A stretch of 64,000 nt of DNA. It comes from Colwellia echini (GTDB taxonomy: Bacteria; Pseudomonadota; Gammaproteobacteria; Enterobacterales; Alteromonadaceae). The translations under genes were made by a program, and so were the position numbers. The notes under the pieces are model-generated. The model saw nothing but the letters and a program-made list of their open reading frames with translations. It ran no database searches and was not told where the DNA came from. The stretch lies in the NCBI RefSeq assembly GCF_002843355.2, contig NZ_PJAI02000004.1:1-64000 (forward strand), given 5' to 3'. Below, one piece after another: positions 8,089 through 18,275 of the stretch (its first letter is position 1; the number at the start of each line of letters is the position of its first letter).

Positions 8089-9426
8089 ATGTCTAGCACT
8101 TCATCACGTGACTCTTTTCATTCTCGCCTTGGATTTGTACTGGCTGCAGCAGGTGCAGCAATTGGTTTAGGTAATATTTGGGGATTTCCAACCCAAGCGG
8201 CTAATAATGGTGGCGGTGCATTTTTAGTAGTTTACTTAATTGTTACTGTATTACTTGCCCTACCAGCACTTTATGCTGAGGTTTATATTGGTAATCAGGC
8301 ACAAACGAATCCTGTTTCGGCGTTAGCAAAAGCTTGTGGCGAAAGGTTCAGTAAACTTGGTCACTGTGCTGGTATTATTGGTATCATCGGCGCTGTAATG
8401 ATGCTTAGCTTTTACACCATAGTAGCGGGTTGGATGCTTGCTCATGCGTTAGCGGCAATATTTGAGATCATCGGTTTACAACAAATATCTGTTTGGTTAT
8501 CAAACTCAAGCACCTTACGTAATTTACTCTTTACGCCTATTTTTATCATACTAAGCGCTGGTATTGTTTTTCAAGGCGTGCATAGCGGCATAGAGCGCTG
8601 GTCTGCACGGTTAATGCCTTTACTGTTGGTAATGATGCTCGGTTTAATTATTTACATGCTACAACAAGATGGCGCACAAGAGGGTTTAGCGCTTTATTTA
8701 ATTCCAGATTTTAGTCAAATAACAAAACCAAGTTTAATAATATCGGCAATGGGACAAGCGTTTTTCTCTCTTGCCATTGGCGTTGGCGCTATGATGGCGT
8801 ATGGCTCTTATATCCCAAAAGGTAAAGGCGTTGGTAAGTTAGTGTTATCAATTACTGCACTGGATACTTTTATTGCTTTTATTGCTGGCTTATTAATTAT
8901 TCCTGCGCTGTTTGTAGCTCAACATAATGGTCAAACGGTTTTCTCTGATGGCAATTTAGTGGGCGGTGGACAACTAATATTTAGTATTTTACCTACTCTA
9001 TTTAGTGCCATGGGGACAATAGGGCTAGTCGTCTCATTTATCTTTTTTATGTTGTTATCAATAGCCGCATTAACCTCCACTATTTCAACTACGGAAGTAC
9101 CAGTAGCTTATCTTATTGAAGATAAAAGATTGAGCCGAAAACAAGCCACCTGCTTAACATCAGGCATAGTTTTTATCGCCAGCATGTTAGTTATTATCTT
9201 TTTTGAGCCTTTATTTGAGCTGGTGATTCAATTACTCACCACCATTTTACAACCATTAATGTCGTTGTTTTATTTCATTGTTGTCGGCTGGTTATGGCAA
9301 CGCGGTAATAAGTTAACCAACCTAGCAGAGCTAAATAAAAAACGAACTTTAAAACTATTAGGTTTTTATTTACGCTTTATTTGCCCAGTATTACTCATGA
9401 TTGTTTTTGTTAATATTGCTTTTTAG
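8089..9426 (+). CDS. Sodium-dependent NSS-family (SLC6/LeuT-type) transporter
   Basis: 445 residues with about eleven to twelve membrane segments. The first segment carries the sodium- and substrate-site signature GFVLAAAGAAIGLGNIWGFP, followed by NGGGAFLVVYL. Members of this family import amino acids with sodium; the substrate cannot be read from sequence. The unwound first helix and conserved Gly-rich loops are intact. Monocistronic between two minus-strand genes. Confidence 0.9.
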   Translation: MSSTSSRDSFHSRLGFVLAAAGAAIGLGNIWGFPTQAANNGGGAFLVVYLIVTVLLALPALYAEVYIGNQAQTNPVSALAKACGERFSKLGHCAGIIGIIGAVMMLSFYTIVAGWMLAHALAAIFEIIGLQQISVWLSNSSTLRNLLFTPIFIILSAGIVFQGVHSGIERWSARLMPLLLVMMLGLIIYMLQQDGAQEGLALYLIPDFSQITKPSLIISAMGQAFFSLAIGVGAMMAYGSYIPKGKGVGKLVLSITALDTFIAFIAGLLIIPALFVAQHNGQTVFSDGNLVGGGQLIFSILPTLFSAMGTIGLVVSFIFFMLLSIAALTSTISTTEVPVAYLIEDKRLSRKQATCLTSGIVFIASMLVIIFFEPLFELVIQLLTTILQPLMSLFYFIVVGWLWQRGNKLTNLAELNKKRTLKLLGFYLRFICPVLLMIVFVNIAF

Positions 9427-9487
9427 TTGGGGGATATATCTGAAGCAAAGTGCCTATTAAACAGAAAATAACGTAATAAAAATCGGT

Positions 9488-10849
9488 TTATTTTTCTAAT
9501 AACTCAACTTCTTCATTAACTAACTCTACCTGCTCTATTTTCTCAAAGCGTGTAGATATTTTGTCCGCTGAGGTATGAATTTGTTTAACATCCATAGCCG
9601 CTTGATCAATATGTTTGGCAAGGTTAGCAAAGCGCCCTTTAAAGCGGTTAAAATCTTTTCCTAAATCAGACAAGTGCGCTTGAATAATATGAATTTGTTG
9701 ACGCGTTGCTTCATCTTTAAGTACTGAGCGCGCGGTGGTTAATATTGCCATCAACGTAGTTGGCGATGTTAGCCATACCCGCTTTTTATTAGCGTACTCT
9801 ACCAAGTCACTTTGATGTCCGTGAATTTCAGCAAAAATAGCTTCGGCAGGAATAAACATAATAGCGCCATCGGCAGTTTCGTTGTCAATAAGGTATTTAT
9901 CACTAATATCATTAATGTGTTTTTTGATATCCAGTTTAAACTGACGCATCGCAATAGTACGATCTGTTTCATGTGCTTCAAGATCAACCATTTTACGATA
10001 ACTCTCTAATGGAAACTTTGAATCCACCACCACATTACCAGTAGGTTTAGGTAAGAAGAGTACACAGTCGGCTATTTTTCCGTTAGATAAGGTATGTTGA
10101 AGTTTAAAGCTTTGCTCTGGTAATACGTTTCTAATCAGACTGTTTAGTTGTACTTCACCAAAAGCGCCACGCGAACGTTTGTCGTTTAGTACTTCTTGTA
10201 AACTCACCACGTTGGTCGATAACTCGGTAATTTTCTTTTGCGCATCATCAATCAGTGCTAAGCGTTGTAAAATATCACTGAAGGTTTTAGTCGTTTTTTC
10301 AAACCCTTCGGCTAGACGTTTTTCTACCTGACCACTGATTTCTTGCAAGCGTTTATCGGTAGCTGTTGTTAAACCGTCAATACGTTTACTCATTTGATCG
10401 CTAGTTTGCGCTAAGGTTTTCGCCAATTCTTCACGGTTTGCTTGCCCTGCATTATTTAAATGATTAATCACTTGATCAAGCGACTGGCTTTGTTGATTGG
10501 TCAATTGAGTTTGTAACTCATTTACTTGTCTCATCAATTTAATGCGCAAATCGGCCATTTGTTGGTCAATGGTGTTTGATAACAACAACTGTTGTTTGTC
10601 GTGTGCTTGGCCCAGTTGCTGTTGTAATTGCTGTTGAATTGTTTCTTGCAAATGCTTTGATTGTTCAGAAAATTGCTGCGCCAATGAAGTGGTAACTGAT
10701 TGCGCTAATTCTTGGTTTTGCGCCAATAGACTTTTGTTCATGCTAGCAATACGAAAGATTACCCATAACAAAGTGCCCAAGAGTATTGCCGCTAGGGTTA
10801 ACGCTAAGAGATATTGTTGATCAGGGCTTAAATCAGTGAGGAAATTCAT
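9488..10849 (-). CDS. rmuC: DNA recombination protein RmuC
   Basis: 453 residues. One N-terminal membrane segment (about 12-32), a long Gln-rich coiled coil (about 35-200), then the RmuC domain with SRGAFGEVQLNSLIRNVLPE, VVVDSKFPLESYRKM, DGAIMFIPAEAIFAEI and VWLTSPTTLMAIL. RmuC limits inversion and rearrangement between short inverted repeats and has a nuclease-like fold. That is of interest in a window with many inverted repeats, though no causal link can be shown. Confidence 0.92.
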   Translation of the reverse strand: MNFLTDLSPDQQYLLALTLAAILLGTLLWVIFRIASMNKSLLAQNQELAQSVTTSLAQQFSEQSKHLQETIQQQLQQQLGQAHDKQQLLLSNTIDQQMADLRIKLMRQVNELQTQLTNQQSQSLDQVINHLNNAGQANREELAKTLAQTSDQMSKRIDGLTTATDKRLQEISGQVEKRLAEGFEKTTKTFSDILQRLALIDDAQKKITELSTNVVSLQEVLNDKRSRGAFGEVQLNSLIRNVLPEQSFKLQHTLSNGKIADCVLFLPKPTGNVVVDSKFPLESYRKMVDLEAHETDRTIAMRQFKLDIKKHINDISDKYLIDNETADGAIMFIPAEAIFAEIHGHQSDLVEYANKKRVWLTSPTTLMAILTTARSVLKDEATRQQIHIIQAHLSDLGKDFNRFKGRFANLAKHIDQAAMDVKQIHTSADKISTRFEKIEQVELVNEEVELLEK

Positions 10850-10912
10850 TCATTATTCTCAAGTAGTTAAAGTTAGTAATGTTTACTCAATGGTAACTTA
10901 CCAAGCAATCTA

Positions 10913-10948
10913 TCTAGCAATTCACCTAGTAATTCACTTAGTAATGTA
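10913..10948. repeat. Imperfect 12-bp tandem repeat, three units
   Basis: Units TCTAGCAATTCA, CCTAGTAATTCA and CTTAGTAATGTA follow one another upstream of rmuC. Likely slippage-derived spacer DNA. Confidence 0.6.
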
Positions 10949-11027
10949 AGCGCATAAAAGTACTGTTTTTTATTACAGTACTTATTAAAGCATAACTCAC
11001 TTATTGCAGCTAGTACTTTCATTAACT

Positions 11028-11041
11028 AACCTGAGATCGGG
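11028..11041 (+). repeat. Possible solo arm of the MITE family
   Basis: AACCTGAGATCGGG matches the first 14 bases of the terminal inverted repeat of the elements at 20793 and 61128. No second arm is found nearby, so it is either a decayed element or a chance match. Confidence 0.35.
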
Positions 11042-11115
11042 CTCATGAAATAGAGTTAATTCATTATATCAATTGCTTAGTAACTACTTAAATTTGATGA
11101 CTTTCTATCAATACT

Positions 11116-12096
11116 TTAATACTTGCCTATTTCCTTATTCTTCCATGCGTTTATTAAATACGCTGAAATAGAATCACTACTACTCATTTTATAAAGTAAT
11201 TTATTAGCCGAGTCTTTACCTGACTCAAGTCCGTCACCTTTTACACCAAAACTATTTAACTGTTCACGACTAAACCATTGTGCATTTTCTAAGGCATCTT
11301 GACTGACATCAATAACATCGCTGATTGCTTCTGCGGTAAATCCAATCATGATAGACGCTGGAAATGGCCACGGCTGCGAGGCAATATATTGTGGGTTTTG
11401 TGCAATAACTGCGGTTTCTTCAACAACTTCTCTGACCACTGCTTGTTCAAAAGTTTCACCTGGATCAACGAAACCTGCGAGGATGGAATACACACCTTTA
11501 TCCCAACTTGCTTGTCTACCTAATAAACAGCGCGCTATACCATCATCAAACATTTTTTCAACTAACATGATCACCGCAGGATCGGTACGTGGAAAAGTCA
11601 TATTACGACAATCTGTACATCGTCTTGCGTGTCCTGCCTCGACTGCGAGACTAGTGTTACCACACAGTCCACAAAACTGATGGCTGGTATGCCAATACAC
11701 TAAACCTTTTGCTAAAGCTAAAATTGAGGCATCAATCGCCGTTAAGTTAGGTGTTATGCCTCTTAATTTTTGCCATTGACCTAGCTCGGTTAACTCTTCC
11801 TGAGTAGAGAAGCGTAACTTTTTAAAATCGATGGCAAAAATAGAGCTTGATTGCGACTTATCTCCACTTACGCTAGTTTTACCTAGGTAGATACAACTAG
11901 CAATATTAACAGTAGGCAGTTGTGCTTTATTAAGGTAAATAGGGCTAATTACTTTACTATTATCAACAAGACACATTCCGTCATTAATGACACAAAAAAC
12001 AGTATTATCATGATTAAACTCAGCAGCTAACCAACGTTTATTGTTACGTTGATTAGTGCAGCGATCTAATGGCATATTGGCATAGGCGAACGTCAT
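11116..12096 (-). CDS. nudC: NAD(+)/NADH diphosphatase, Nudix
   Basis: 326 residues. A zinc ribbon (FCGLCGN ... RRCTDC) precedes the Nudix box GFVDPGETFEQAVVREVVEE, and the NudC hallmark SQPWPFPAS follows it. The enzyme cleaves NADH/NAD+ to NMN(H) and AMP and can remove NAD caps from RNA. Its start lies two bases after the stop of the MFS gene, so the two are almost certainly co-transcribed and translationally coupled. Confidence 0.93.
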   Translation of the reverse strand: MTFAYANMPLDRCTNQRNNKRWLAAEFNHDNTVFCVINDGMCLVDNSKVISPIYLNKAQLPTVNIASCIYLGKTSVSGDKSQSSSIFAIDFKKLRFSTQEELTELGQWQKLRGITPNLTAIDASILALAKGLVYWHTSHQFCGLCGNTSLAVEAGHARRCTDCRNMTFPRTDPAVIMLVEKMFDDGIARCLLGRQASWDKGVYSILAGFVDPGETFEQAVVREVVEETAVIAQNPQYIASQPWPFPASIMIGFTAEAISDVIDVSQDALENAQWFSREQLNSFGVKGDGLESGKDSANKLLYKMSSSDSISAYLINAWKNKEIGKY

Positions 12097-12098
12097 AA

Positions 12099-13358
12099 TT
12101 AACCTTGCCCTTTAACTTGGCTTAATTGTGAATCTTTCTCCAAACCAAGATCAGAGCCAGAAACTTCTGATATATTAGTAGGTATAAAGGAAGACCTTGT
12201 ATTGATAAATTGACTTGCTAACAATGACACTATCGCAAAGCCAGCGCCCGCATAAAAAACTAATGATGCATCATAAAGCCAGATTAAACCAAAAGCAGCT
12301 GGAATAACGACAGCCGCAATATGATTAATACTGAAACTCACCCCGGCACTTGAAGCGATGTCTTTCGGATCAGCTATTTTTTGAAAATAAGTTTTCAACG
12401 CAATAGCCATCGCAAAAAACAAGTGATCTATAATATAAAGTGCTGCAGCAACATCTGCCGACTCAACTAACGCATAACCAACAAAAACAATAATCAAACC
12501 AGTATATTCAACGGTTAATGCTCTACGCTCCCCTACTTTTGCAATCCACTTACCAATTTTAGGCGCTAAAAAGAAGTTAATCACATGGTTAATCATGTAT
12601 AAAAAAGTCACTTGTTGCACACTGTAGCCAAACTTTTCGACCATCAAAAAACCTGCAAAAACAACAAATATCTGCCGGCGTGCACCCGATAAAAAAGTTA
12701 GAAAATAAAACAAGCTGTAACGTTTTCTTAATATCAATTTTTTATGTTGCACGTGTTCCATCGGAAACTTAGGCATAGAGAATGCGAGCCATAACGTCAG
12801 TAATAAACCACTGATACCAAAAAACAAATACATCACTTGATAACTAGCAGATAGTACACTAAAACCTAGCCAGATTAACGCATAACAACTCAATGAGGCT
12901 GCTGATTTTATCGACATTAATTTACCAAGTTTCTCAGCCGCTTCATCTTTTTTAAACCATTGTAAACTTAACGAGGTATTGATTGTTTCGTAGTAATGAA
13001 AGCCTATCGACATTAATACCGTAGTCGCATAAAGCCCATAAATACTCGGAAATATTCCCGTAAGAGCTACGCCAATAGATAATAAACACAAGGATACAAG
13101 CGCAAAAACTTGCTCGGTAAATACAAGTAAAACAAAAACTGCGGTGAATGCTAGAAAACCGGGAATTTCTCGCAATGAATGTAACATACCTATTTCAGCA
13201 CCACTAAAGGCTGCTCTTTCAATAACAAAATTATTGAGCATTGCCATCCATGCGGCGAAGGTAATAGCCATTACCACGCTTGCTACCGCCAAAAAAACAA
13301 AGGGACTTTGCCATTTATTATTAGGTATTGATTGTGGTATTACTTCGTTACTTTTCAT
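12099..13358 (-). CDS. MFS transporter
   Basis: 419 residues with about twelve hydrophobic segments and a central loop rich in lysine (about 205-215, HKKLILRKRY). No signature identifies the substrate. The start at 13358 is preceded by AAAGGTT. The gene is the first of a tight pair with nudC (two-base gap), which hints at a link to nucleotide or cofactor handling, though this is inference from position only. Confidence 0.8.
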   Translation of the reverse strand: MKSNEVIPQSIPNNKWQSPFVFLAVASVVMAITFAAWMAMLNNFVIERAAFSGAEIGMLHSLREIPGFLAFTAVFVLLVFTEQVFALVSLCLLSIGVALTGIFPSIYGLYATTVLMSIGFHYYETINTSLSLQWFKKDEAAEKLGKLMSIKSAASLSCYALIWLGFSVLSASYQVMYLFFGISGLLLTLWLAFSMPKFPMEHVQHKKLILRKRYSLFYFLTFLSGARRQIFVVFAGFLMVEKFGYSVQQVTFLYMINHVINFFLAPKIGKWIAKVGERRALTVEYTGLIIVFVGYALVESADVAAALYIIDHLFFAMAIALKTYFQKIADPKDIASSAGVSFSINHIAAVVIPAAFGLIWLYDASLVFYAGAGFAIVSLLASQFINTRSSFIPTNISEVSGSDLGLEKDSQLSQVKGQG

Positions 13359-13644
13359 ATTTATAACCTTTAACAGGGGCTTTCTCGATTAATTTAAGCA
13401 ATTAACTTAACTAGACAATTAGCTAGATGATTTGCTTAAGAGAGACTAAATCGTAAATTATTAACTGAGGATTATAGGCTTATTTGACTGTCAGCAATAG
13501 CCATAATAACGCTTTGATTTTTCAGATAATCAAGATATGTTAACTTATGAGACTTAAATCCAATAATTACCTAAACTGTACACCGACTATTTCTGTACTT
13601 ATCAATCAACAAAAAACGACAAAAAATTAATTTAGGAAGAAACC

Positions 13645-14073
13645 ATGCATAACCCCAATGTAAAATTTCCAATATCAGGTGCTTGTCAATGCGGACAATT
13701 AACTTATCAATTATTTGAAAAGCCTAAAATGGTTTTAGCTTGTCATTGTACAGAATGTCAGAAACTTGCAGGCAGTCCTTTTAGTGTAACCGCTGTAATT
13801 GACACTTCAGCTATTAAATTTTCTGGCGAAATGAAAGAGTGGAGCCGAAGTGCAGATAGCGGCAATGAAAATATAGCTAAGTTTTGCCCTAATTGCGGCA
13901 CAAGAATTTACCATTATAATCCTGCAGATATGAGCACGATAAAATTAAAGTTAAAACCTATTGCACCTGAAGTCGCAAACTTATTTGAGCCAAGTGCGCA
14001 TGTTTGGGTAAGTAAAAAATTAAGTTGGTACACAATACCAGACGGCATGAAATGCATTGATAAACAGCCGTAA
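13645..14073 (+). CDS. GFA-family zinc protein
   Basis: 142 residues of the Gfa/CENP-V-like fold. Zinc ligands: SGACQCGQ, ACHCTECQKLAGSPF and FCPNCGTRIY. The family was named for glutathione-dependent formaldehyde-activating enzyme, but most members have no proven activity. AGGAAG lies seven bases upstream of the ATG. Single gene. Confidence 0.88.
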   Translation: MHNPNVKFPISGACQCGQLTYQLFEKPKMVLACHCTECQKLAGSPFSVTAVIDTSAIKFSGEMKEWSRSADSGNENIAKFCPNCGTRIYHYNPADMSTIKLKLKPIAPEVANLFEPSAHVWVSKKLSWYTIPDGMKCIDKQP

Positions 14074-14159
14074 AATTAACTCTATTAATTTAGCTGATAT
14101 ATTTTAACCAGTATAAATGATCACTTAATGAGTTGGATTGGTATAATAGCTCCCGCAAC

Positions 14160-14186
14160 AAAAAAGGCGCTTAAAGCGCCTTTTGT
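14160..14186. terminator. Bidirectional terminator
   Basis: AAAAGGCGCTT and AAGCGCCTTTT flank a one-base centre, giving an A-run, GC stem and T-run on both strands. It serves the convergent GFA gene and fumarase gene. Confidence 0.9.
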
Positions 14187-14213
14187 AATTCAAAATAAAG
14201 GTTGAAGTTAAAA

Positions 14214-15731
14214 CTAGGCTTTACCTTCTGCTTCTTGAATTTTAACTTTCCAGATTTCTGGACCTGTTACATGCGCTGATTCACCTGTGCTATCTACCGC
14301 AACAGTTACTGGCATATCTTCTACTTCAAATTCGTAGATAGCTTCCATTCCCATGTCTTCAAAGGCAACCACTTTCGCTTTTTTGATTGCTTTAGACACA
14401 AGGTAAGCTGCGCCACCAACAGCCATTAAATACACTGACTTATGGTTTTTAATGCTTTCACATGTTGCTGCGCCGCGCTCTGCTTTACCAATTGAGCCTA
14501 AAAGACCTGTTTGCGATAACATCATTTCGTTGAACTTATCCATACGAGTTGCTGTTGTAGGGCCAGCAGGACCTACCGCTTCATTACCAATAGCGTCAAC
14601 TGGGCCTACGTAGTAAATAAACTTGTTAGTGAAATCTACAGGTAATTCTTCACCCTTAGCTAGCATTTCTTGAATACGTTTATGCGCTGCATCACGACCC
14701 GTTAAAATAGTACCGCTAAGTAATACCGTTTCGCCAGTTTTCCACTCGCTAATATCAGCTTTGGTTAAACCATCAACATTTACGCGACGAACATTTTCGC
14801 CAACTTCCCAAGTAATTTCTGGCCATTCTTCAAGTTTAGGTGGCGTTAAATCAGCTGGACCTGAGCCATCAAGATGGAAATGCACATGACGCGTTGCCGC
14901 ACAATTTGGGATCATCACTACAGGTTTAGATGCAGCATGAGTTGGTACTGAATTAATTTTAACATCAACCACAGTAGTTAAACCGCCAAGACCTTGTGCA
15001 CCAATACCTAACTTGTTAACACGCTCAAAAATTTCTAAGCGTAATTCTTCTTCAGCATTTTGTGGACCACGTTCAATTAACTCTTGAATATTTACCGGAT
15101 CCATTAAGCTTTCTTTAGCAAGTACGCCTGCTTTTTCAGCTGTACCGCCAACACCTATGCCTAACATTCCTGGTGGACACCAACCCGCGCCCATTGTTGG
15201 TAAGGTTTTAACAACCCAATCAGCAATAGAGTCTGATGGGTTTAACATCACCATTTTAGTTTTGTTTTCACTACCGCCGCCTTTAGCTGCGATCATAATT
15301 TCAAGACCGGCACCTGGCACCATATCAATATGTACAACAGCTGGTGTATTATCTTTGGTATTAATACGTTTGCCCGCAGGATCTTTAACAATAGAGGCAC
15401 GTAATGGATTATCTGGATTTAAGTAAGCACGACGCGTACCTTCATCAACCATTTGTTGTACGGTCATGTCAGTTTTATCCCACTGAACTTCCATACCTAC
15501 TTTAACGAAACAAGTAACAATACCAGTATCTTGACAAATTGGGCGTTTGCCCTGAGCTGACATGCGCGAGTTAATTAAAATTTGTGCTATCGCATCTTTC
15601 GCCGCTGTTGACTCTTCTTTGTTATAAGCTTTTTCTAACGCTTGAATAAAATCAAGTGGGTGATAATAAGAAATATATTGTAATGCGTCTTCAATACTAT
15701 CGATTACGTCTTGTTGTTTAATAATGGCCAT
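14214..15731 (-). CDS. Fumarate hydratase, class I (iron-sulfur)
   Basis: 505 residues; converts fumarate to malate in the TCA cycle using an oxygen-sensitive 4Fe-4S cluster. Candidate cluster ligands are Cys66 in ICQDTG, Cys185 in GWCPPG and Cys277 in PNCAATRH; their spacing is close to that of E. coli FumA. Alpha and beta domains are fused in one chain, with the beta part visible in the VGPAGPTTATRMDKF and GKAERG stretch. It is not the FumC type. The start ATG is at 15729-15731. Confidence 0.95.
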   Translation of the reverse strand: MAIIKQQDVIDSIEDALQYISYYHPLDFIQALEKAYNKEESTAAKDAIAQILINSRMSAQGKRPICQDTGIVTCFVKVGMEVQWDKTDMTVQQMVDEGTRRAYLNPDNPLRASIVKDPAGKRINTKDNTPAVVHIDMVPGAGLEIMIAAKGGGSENKTKMVMLNPSDSIADWVVKTLPTMGAGWCPPGMLGIGVGGTAEKAGVLAKESLMDPVNIQELIERGPQNAEEELRLEIFERVNKLGIGAQGLGGLTTVVDVKINSVPTHAASKPVVMIPNCAATRHVHFHLDGSGPADLTPPKLEEWPEITWEVGENVRRVNVDGLTKADISEWKTGETVLLSGTILTGRDAAHKRIQEMLAKGEELPVDFTNKFIYYVGPVDAIGNEAVGPAGPTTATRMDKFNEMMLSQTGLLGSIGKAERGAATCESIKNHKSVYLMAVGGAAYLVSKAIKKAKVVAFEDMGMEAIYEFEVEDMPVTVAVDSTGESAHVTGPEIWKVKIQEAEGKA

Positions 15732-15901
15732 AGTGCTCTCTATTAGCGTTACCTGTATATAGGATGAAATCGCTTAAAACTGCGTTAATACTCTTTAATA
15801 CAAGGTTGTTGAAAGATATAATAAATCTACATATATAATAACTCGCTAATGAAAGTGCTGCCACCGCAAATGGTTTATAATGACTATTTAACTAGCGAAT
15901 A

Positions 15902-17419
15902 ATGAGAGAATGCAAAAATTTGTGCAATTCGACCGACAATAACCACAGTTATACTCAAAAACCAGCCCGTATTTCAGCTAAAAGAATATTTTTTAATGAT
16001 ATTAACAAGCTCAATAATAAAGTTAATGTTACGAGTAAAATGTTGTTTAGTTTATTTGCGCAGCAACCCTGGGCAATGTGGTTAGACTCTTGTGAAAGTG
16101 AGCATGTCGATAGTCGCTTTGATATTATTGTTTGGCAGCCTATTGCCACGATAACGACTAATAATACCACCTCAGAAATCTGTTTCTTTGATCAAAAAGA
16201 AAAACAAAGCAAGGTTAAAAAAACGACTACTGATGACCCACTAAAAGCACTAAAAAATCTGCAAGAACAATTATTTAATACTGCTATTCCTACACATGAA
16301 TACTTACCATTTTTAGGTGGCGCATTAGGGTATTTATCTTATGATTTAGGTCGTCGATTTGAAACCTTACCCTGTGTAGCGAAACAAGATATTAATTTAC
16401 CTGATATGGCTATGGGCTTATACGATAAGGCAATTATCTTTGATAAAAGTAGCCAAAGTTTTTATTTGGTTTGTGAAAATAATAAACGCAGCAGTCTTGA
16501 AACTTTTATTTATGAAGAGCTAGCGCAAAGTCTTTTATTAAATGATAAAACCAAACATAGTTTTCAATTAACCGATATTTGGCAAGCCAATATGGACAAA
16601 GCCAATTACATTGAAAAATTTAACCAAGTTCAAGCGTATTTATTATCAGGTGATTGTTATCAAATTAACCTTGCTCAACGTTTTAGTAGCAATTATCAAG
16701 GGGATGAATTTGAAGCCTATTTAGCGTTGAGGGAAGCTAATAAAGCACCATTTTCTGCGTTTATCCGTTTAGAAAACGCCGCAATTTTAAGTGTCTCGCC
16801 TGAGCGTTTTTTACAATTATCAAACGGTAAAGTAGAAAGTAAACCTATTAAAGGCACCATGCCCCGTAGCAAAGATCCAATTCAAGATGCTCTAAATGCT
16901 GAAATTTTAAAAAACTCCCCTAAAGATAATGCCGAAAACCTAATGATTGTAGACTTGCTTCGTAACGATATCAGTAGAAGCTGCCAAGCAGGCTCGGTAA
17001 AAGTACCGTCATTATTTGCTATTGAGAGTTTTCCTGCTGTGCATCATTTAGTTAGTACCGTTGAGGGCATATTATCAACCGATAAACATGCCACCGACCT
17101 ACTCCGCGGTGCGTTTCCTGGAGGCTCTATTACTGGTGCTCCCAAAATTAGAGCGATGGAAATTATTGAAGAGTTAGAGCCTAATCGTCGTAGCGTTTAT
17201 TGTGGCTCTATTGGTTATTTATCAAATTGTGGCAATATGGATACCAGTATTACTATTCGTACCCTTATTTGCCAACAAAATACTGACTCTCGTGGTGAAA
17301 TTCATTGTTGGGCTGGGGGGGGATTAGTAGCCGATTCAACAGCAAAAAGTGAATACCAAGAAACGTTTGATAAGGTTAATTGTATATTACCTGTTTTATC
17401 AACGCTTAATAAACCTTAG
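15902..17419 (+). CDS. pabB: Aminodeoxychorismate synthase component I
   Basis: 505 residues; makes 4-amino-4-deoxychorismate from chorismate and ammonia for folate synthesis. Chorismate-binding motifs: KPIKGTMPRS (with the PabB-type lysine), NLMIVDLLRNDISR, SFPAVHHLVSTVEG, GAFPGGSITGAPKIRAMEII and SIGYL. The PWAMWLDSC stretch near residue 57 matches the usual N-terminal tryptophan-site region, so the start is roughly right. No strong ribosome site precedes it, and an internal start is possible. It is followed by nudL, a conserved arrangement. Confidence 0.93.
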   Translation: MRECKNLCNSTDNNHSYTQKPARISAKRIFFNDINKLNNKVNVTSKMLFSLFAQQPWAMWLDSCESEHVDSRFDIIVWQPIATITTNNTTSEICFFDQKEKQSKVKKTTTDDPLKALKNLQEQLFNTAIPTHEYLPFLGGALGYLSYDLGRRFETLPCVAKQDINLPDMAMGLYDKAIIFDKSSQSFYLVCENNKRSSLETFIYEELAQSLLLNDKTKHSFQLTDIWQANMDKANYIEKFNQVQAYLLSGDCYQINLAQRFSSNYQGDEFEAYLALREANKAPFSAFIRLENAAILSVSPERFLQLSNGKVESKPIKGTMPRSKDPIQDALNAEILKNSPKDNAENLMIVDLLRNDISRSCQAGSVKVPSLFAIESFPAVHHLVSTVEGILSTDKHATDLLRGAFPGGSITGAPKIRAMEIIEELEPNRRSVYCGSIGYLSNCGNMDTSITIRTLICQQNTDSRGEIHCWAGGGLVADSTAKSEYQETFDKVNCILPVLSTLNKP

Positions 17420-17558
17420 GTTATACCAACTCAGCCATAGCCTGTTAAGTTGTAGTTTTATAATTAGTACAAGGAATATTGAAATAAAGGCCTTGTTTTT
17501 GGCCATTTTTCCTGCGTATAAAATAAACCACTACTTAATGGAACAGGTACAAAAAACA

Positions 17559-18158
17559 ATGACCAAAAATGAATTTTTATTACGCTTTAATTTGTTACAA
17601 CGAGTCGAGTCTGAACATCATTATCAACATCCCAAACCACTTCACGCTGCAGCAGTACTTATTGCATTAATCGAGCCTTCAGAAGGTGAAGAATTACAGG
17701 TGTTATTAACAATACGAGCCAGTCATTTAAAACATCACGCTTCACAAGTGAGTTTTCCTGGTGGTAAAGTCGAACAATATGACGCGTCTTTAGTCGATAC
17801 AGCATTAAGAGAGGCCTTTGAAGAAATAGGTTTACACCAACAAAATATAACCATTGTTGGTCAGCTTCCACCCTATGAAACCCTTAGTGGTTTTAATATA
17901 ACGCCTGTGGTTGGTATTGTTAAACTTAAACAAAACTATGTAATGGATACAGGCGAAGTAGCGGAAATATTTCATGTGCCATTACAGCATTTTTTAATGT
18001 CAAGTAACCATAGGGTTGTCAATTCAACACTTAATGGCTTTCAACATAAGGTGCACTTTTTTCCTTACAAGCATTACAATATTTGGGGCGCAACCGCGGT
18101 AATGCTCAAAGATTTAGTTGCTCAAATTAATTATCAACCTAGGCCTTCACATAAATAA
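17559..18158 (+). CDS. nudL: CoA pyrophosphatase, NudL-like Nudix
   Basis: 199 residues. The CoA-type signature LTIRASHLKHHASQVSFPGG runs directly into the Nudix box with ALREAFEEIGL. The family hydrolyses CoA to 3',5'-ADP and 4'-phosphopantetheine. An open frame extends to 17349 inside pabB, but its extra N-terminus has no family counterpart. The ATG at 17559 gives MTKNEFLLRFNLL, matching the NudL start, and an AGG lies upstream; the ATG at 17538 is an alternative. Confidence 0.88.
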   Translation: MTKNEFLLRFNLLQRVESEHHYQHPKPLHAAAVLIALIEPSEGEELQVLLTIRASHLKHHASQVSFPGGKVEQYDASLVDTALREAFEEIGLHQQNITIVGQLPPYETLSGFNITPVVGIVKLKQNYVMDTGEVAEIFHVPLQHFLMSSNHRVVNSTLNGFQHKVHFFPYKHYNIWGATAVMLKDLVAQINYQPRPSHK

Positions 18159-18275
18159 CTCTTAACATAACTATTAACATAAGACTTAACACAAGCGTTG
18201 AACTGGTGTTGTTCATATTTTTAAAATAAACAACCGCCTTCAAATTAGTTGATATCACAAAAAGGTGAAATAAGT

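Noticed and set aside
17349..17558. N-terminal extension of the NudL frame inside pabB
   Set aside because: Overlaps the pabB end and has no counterpart in the CoA pyrophosphatase family.
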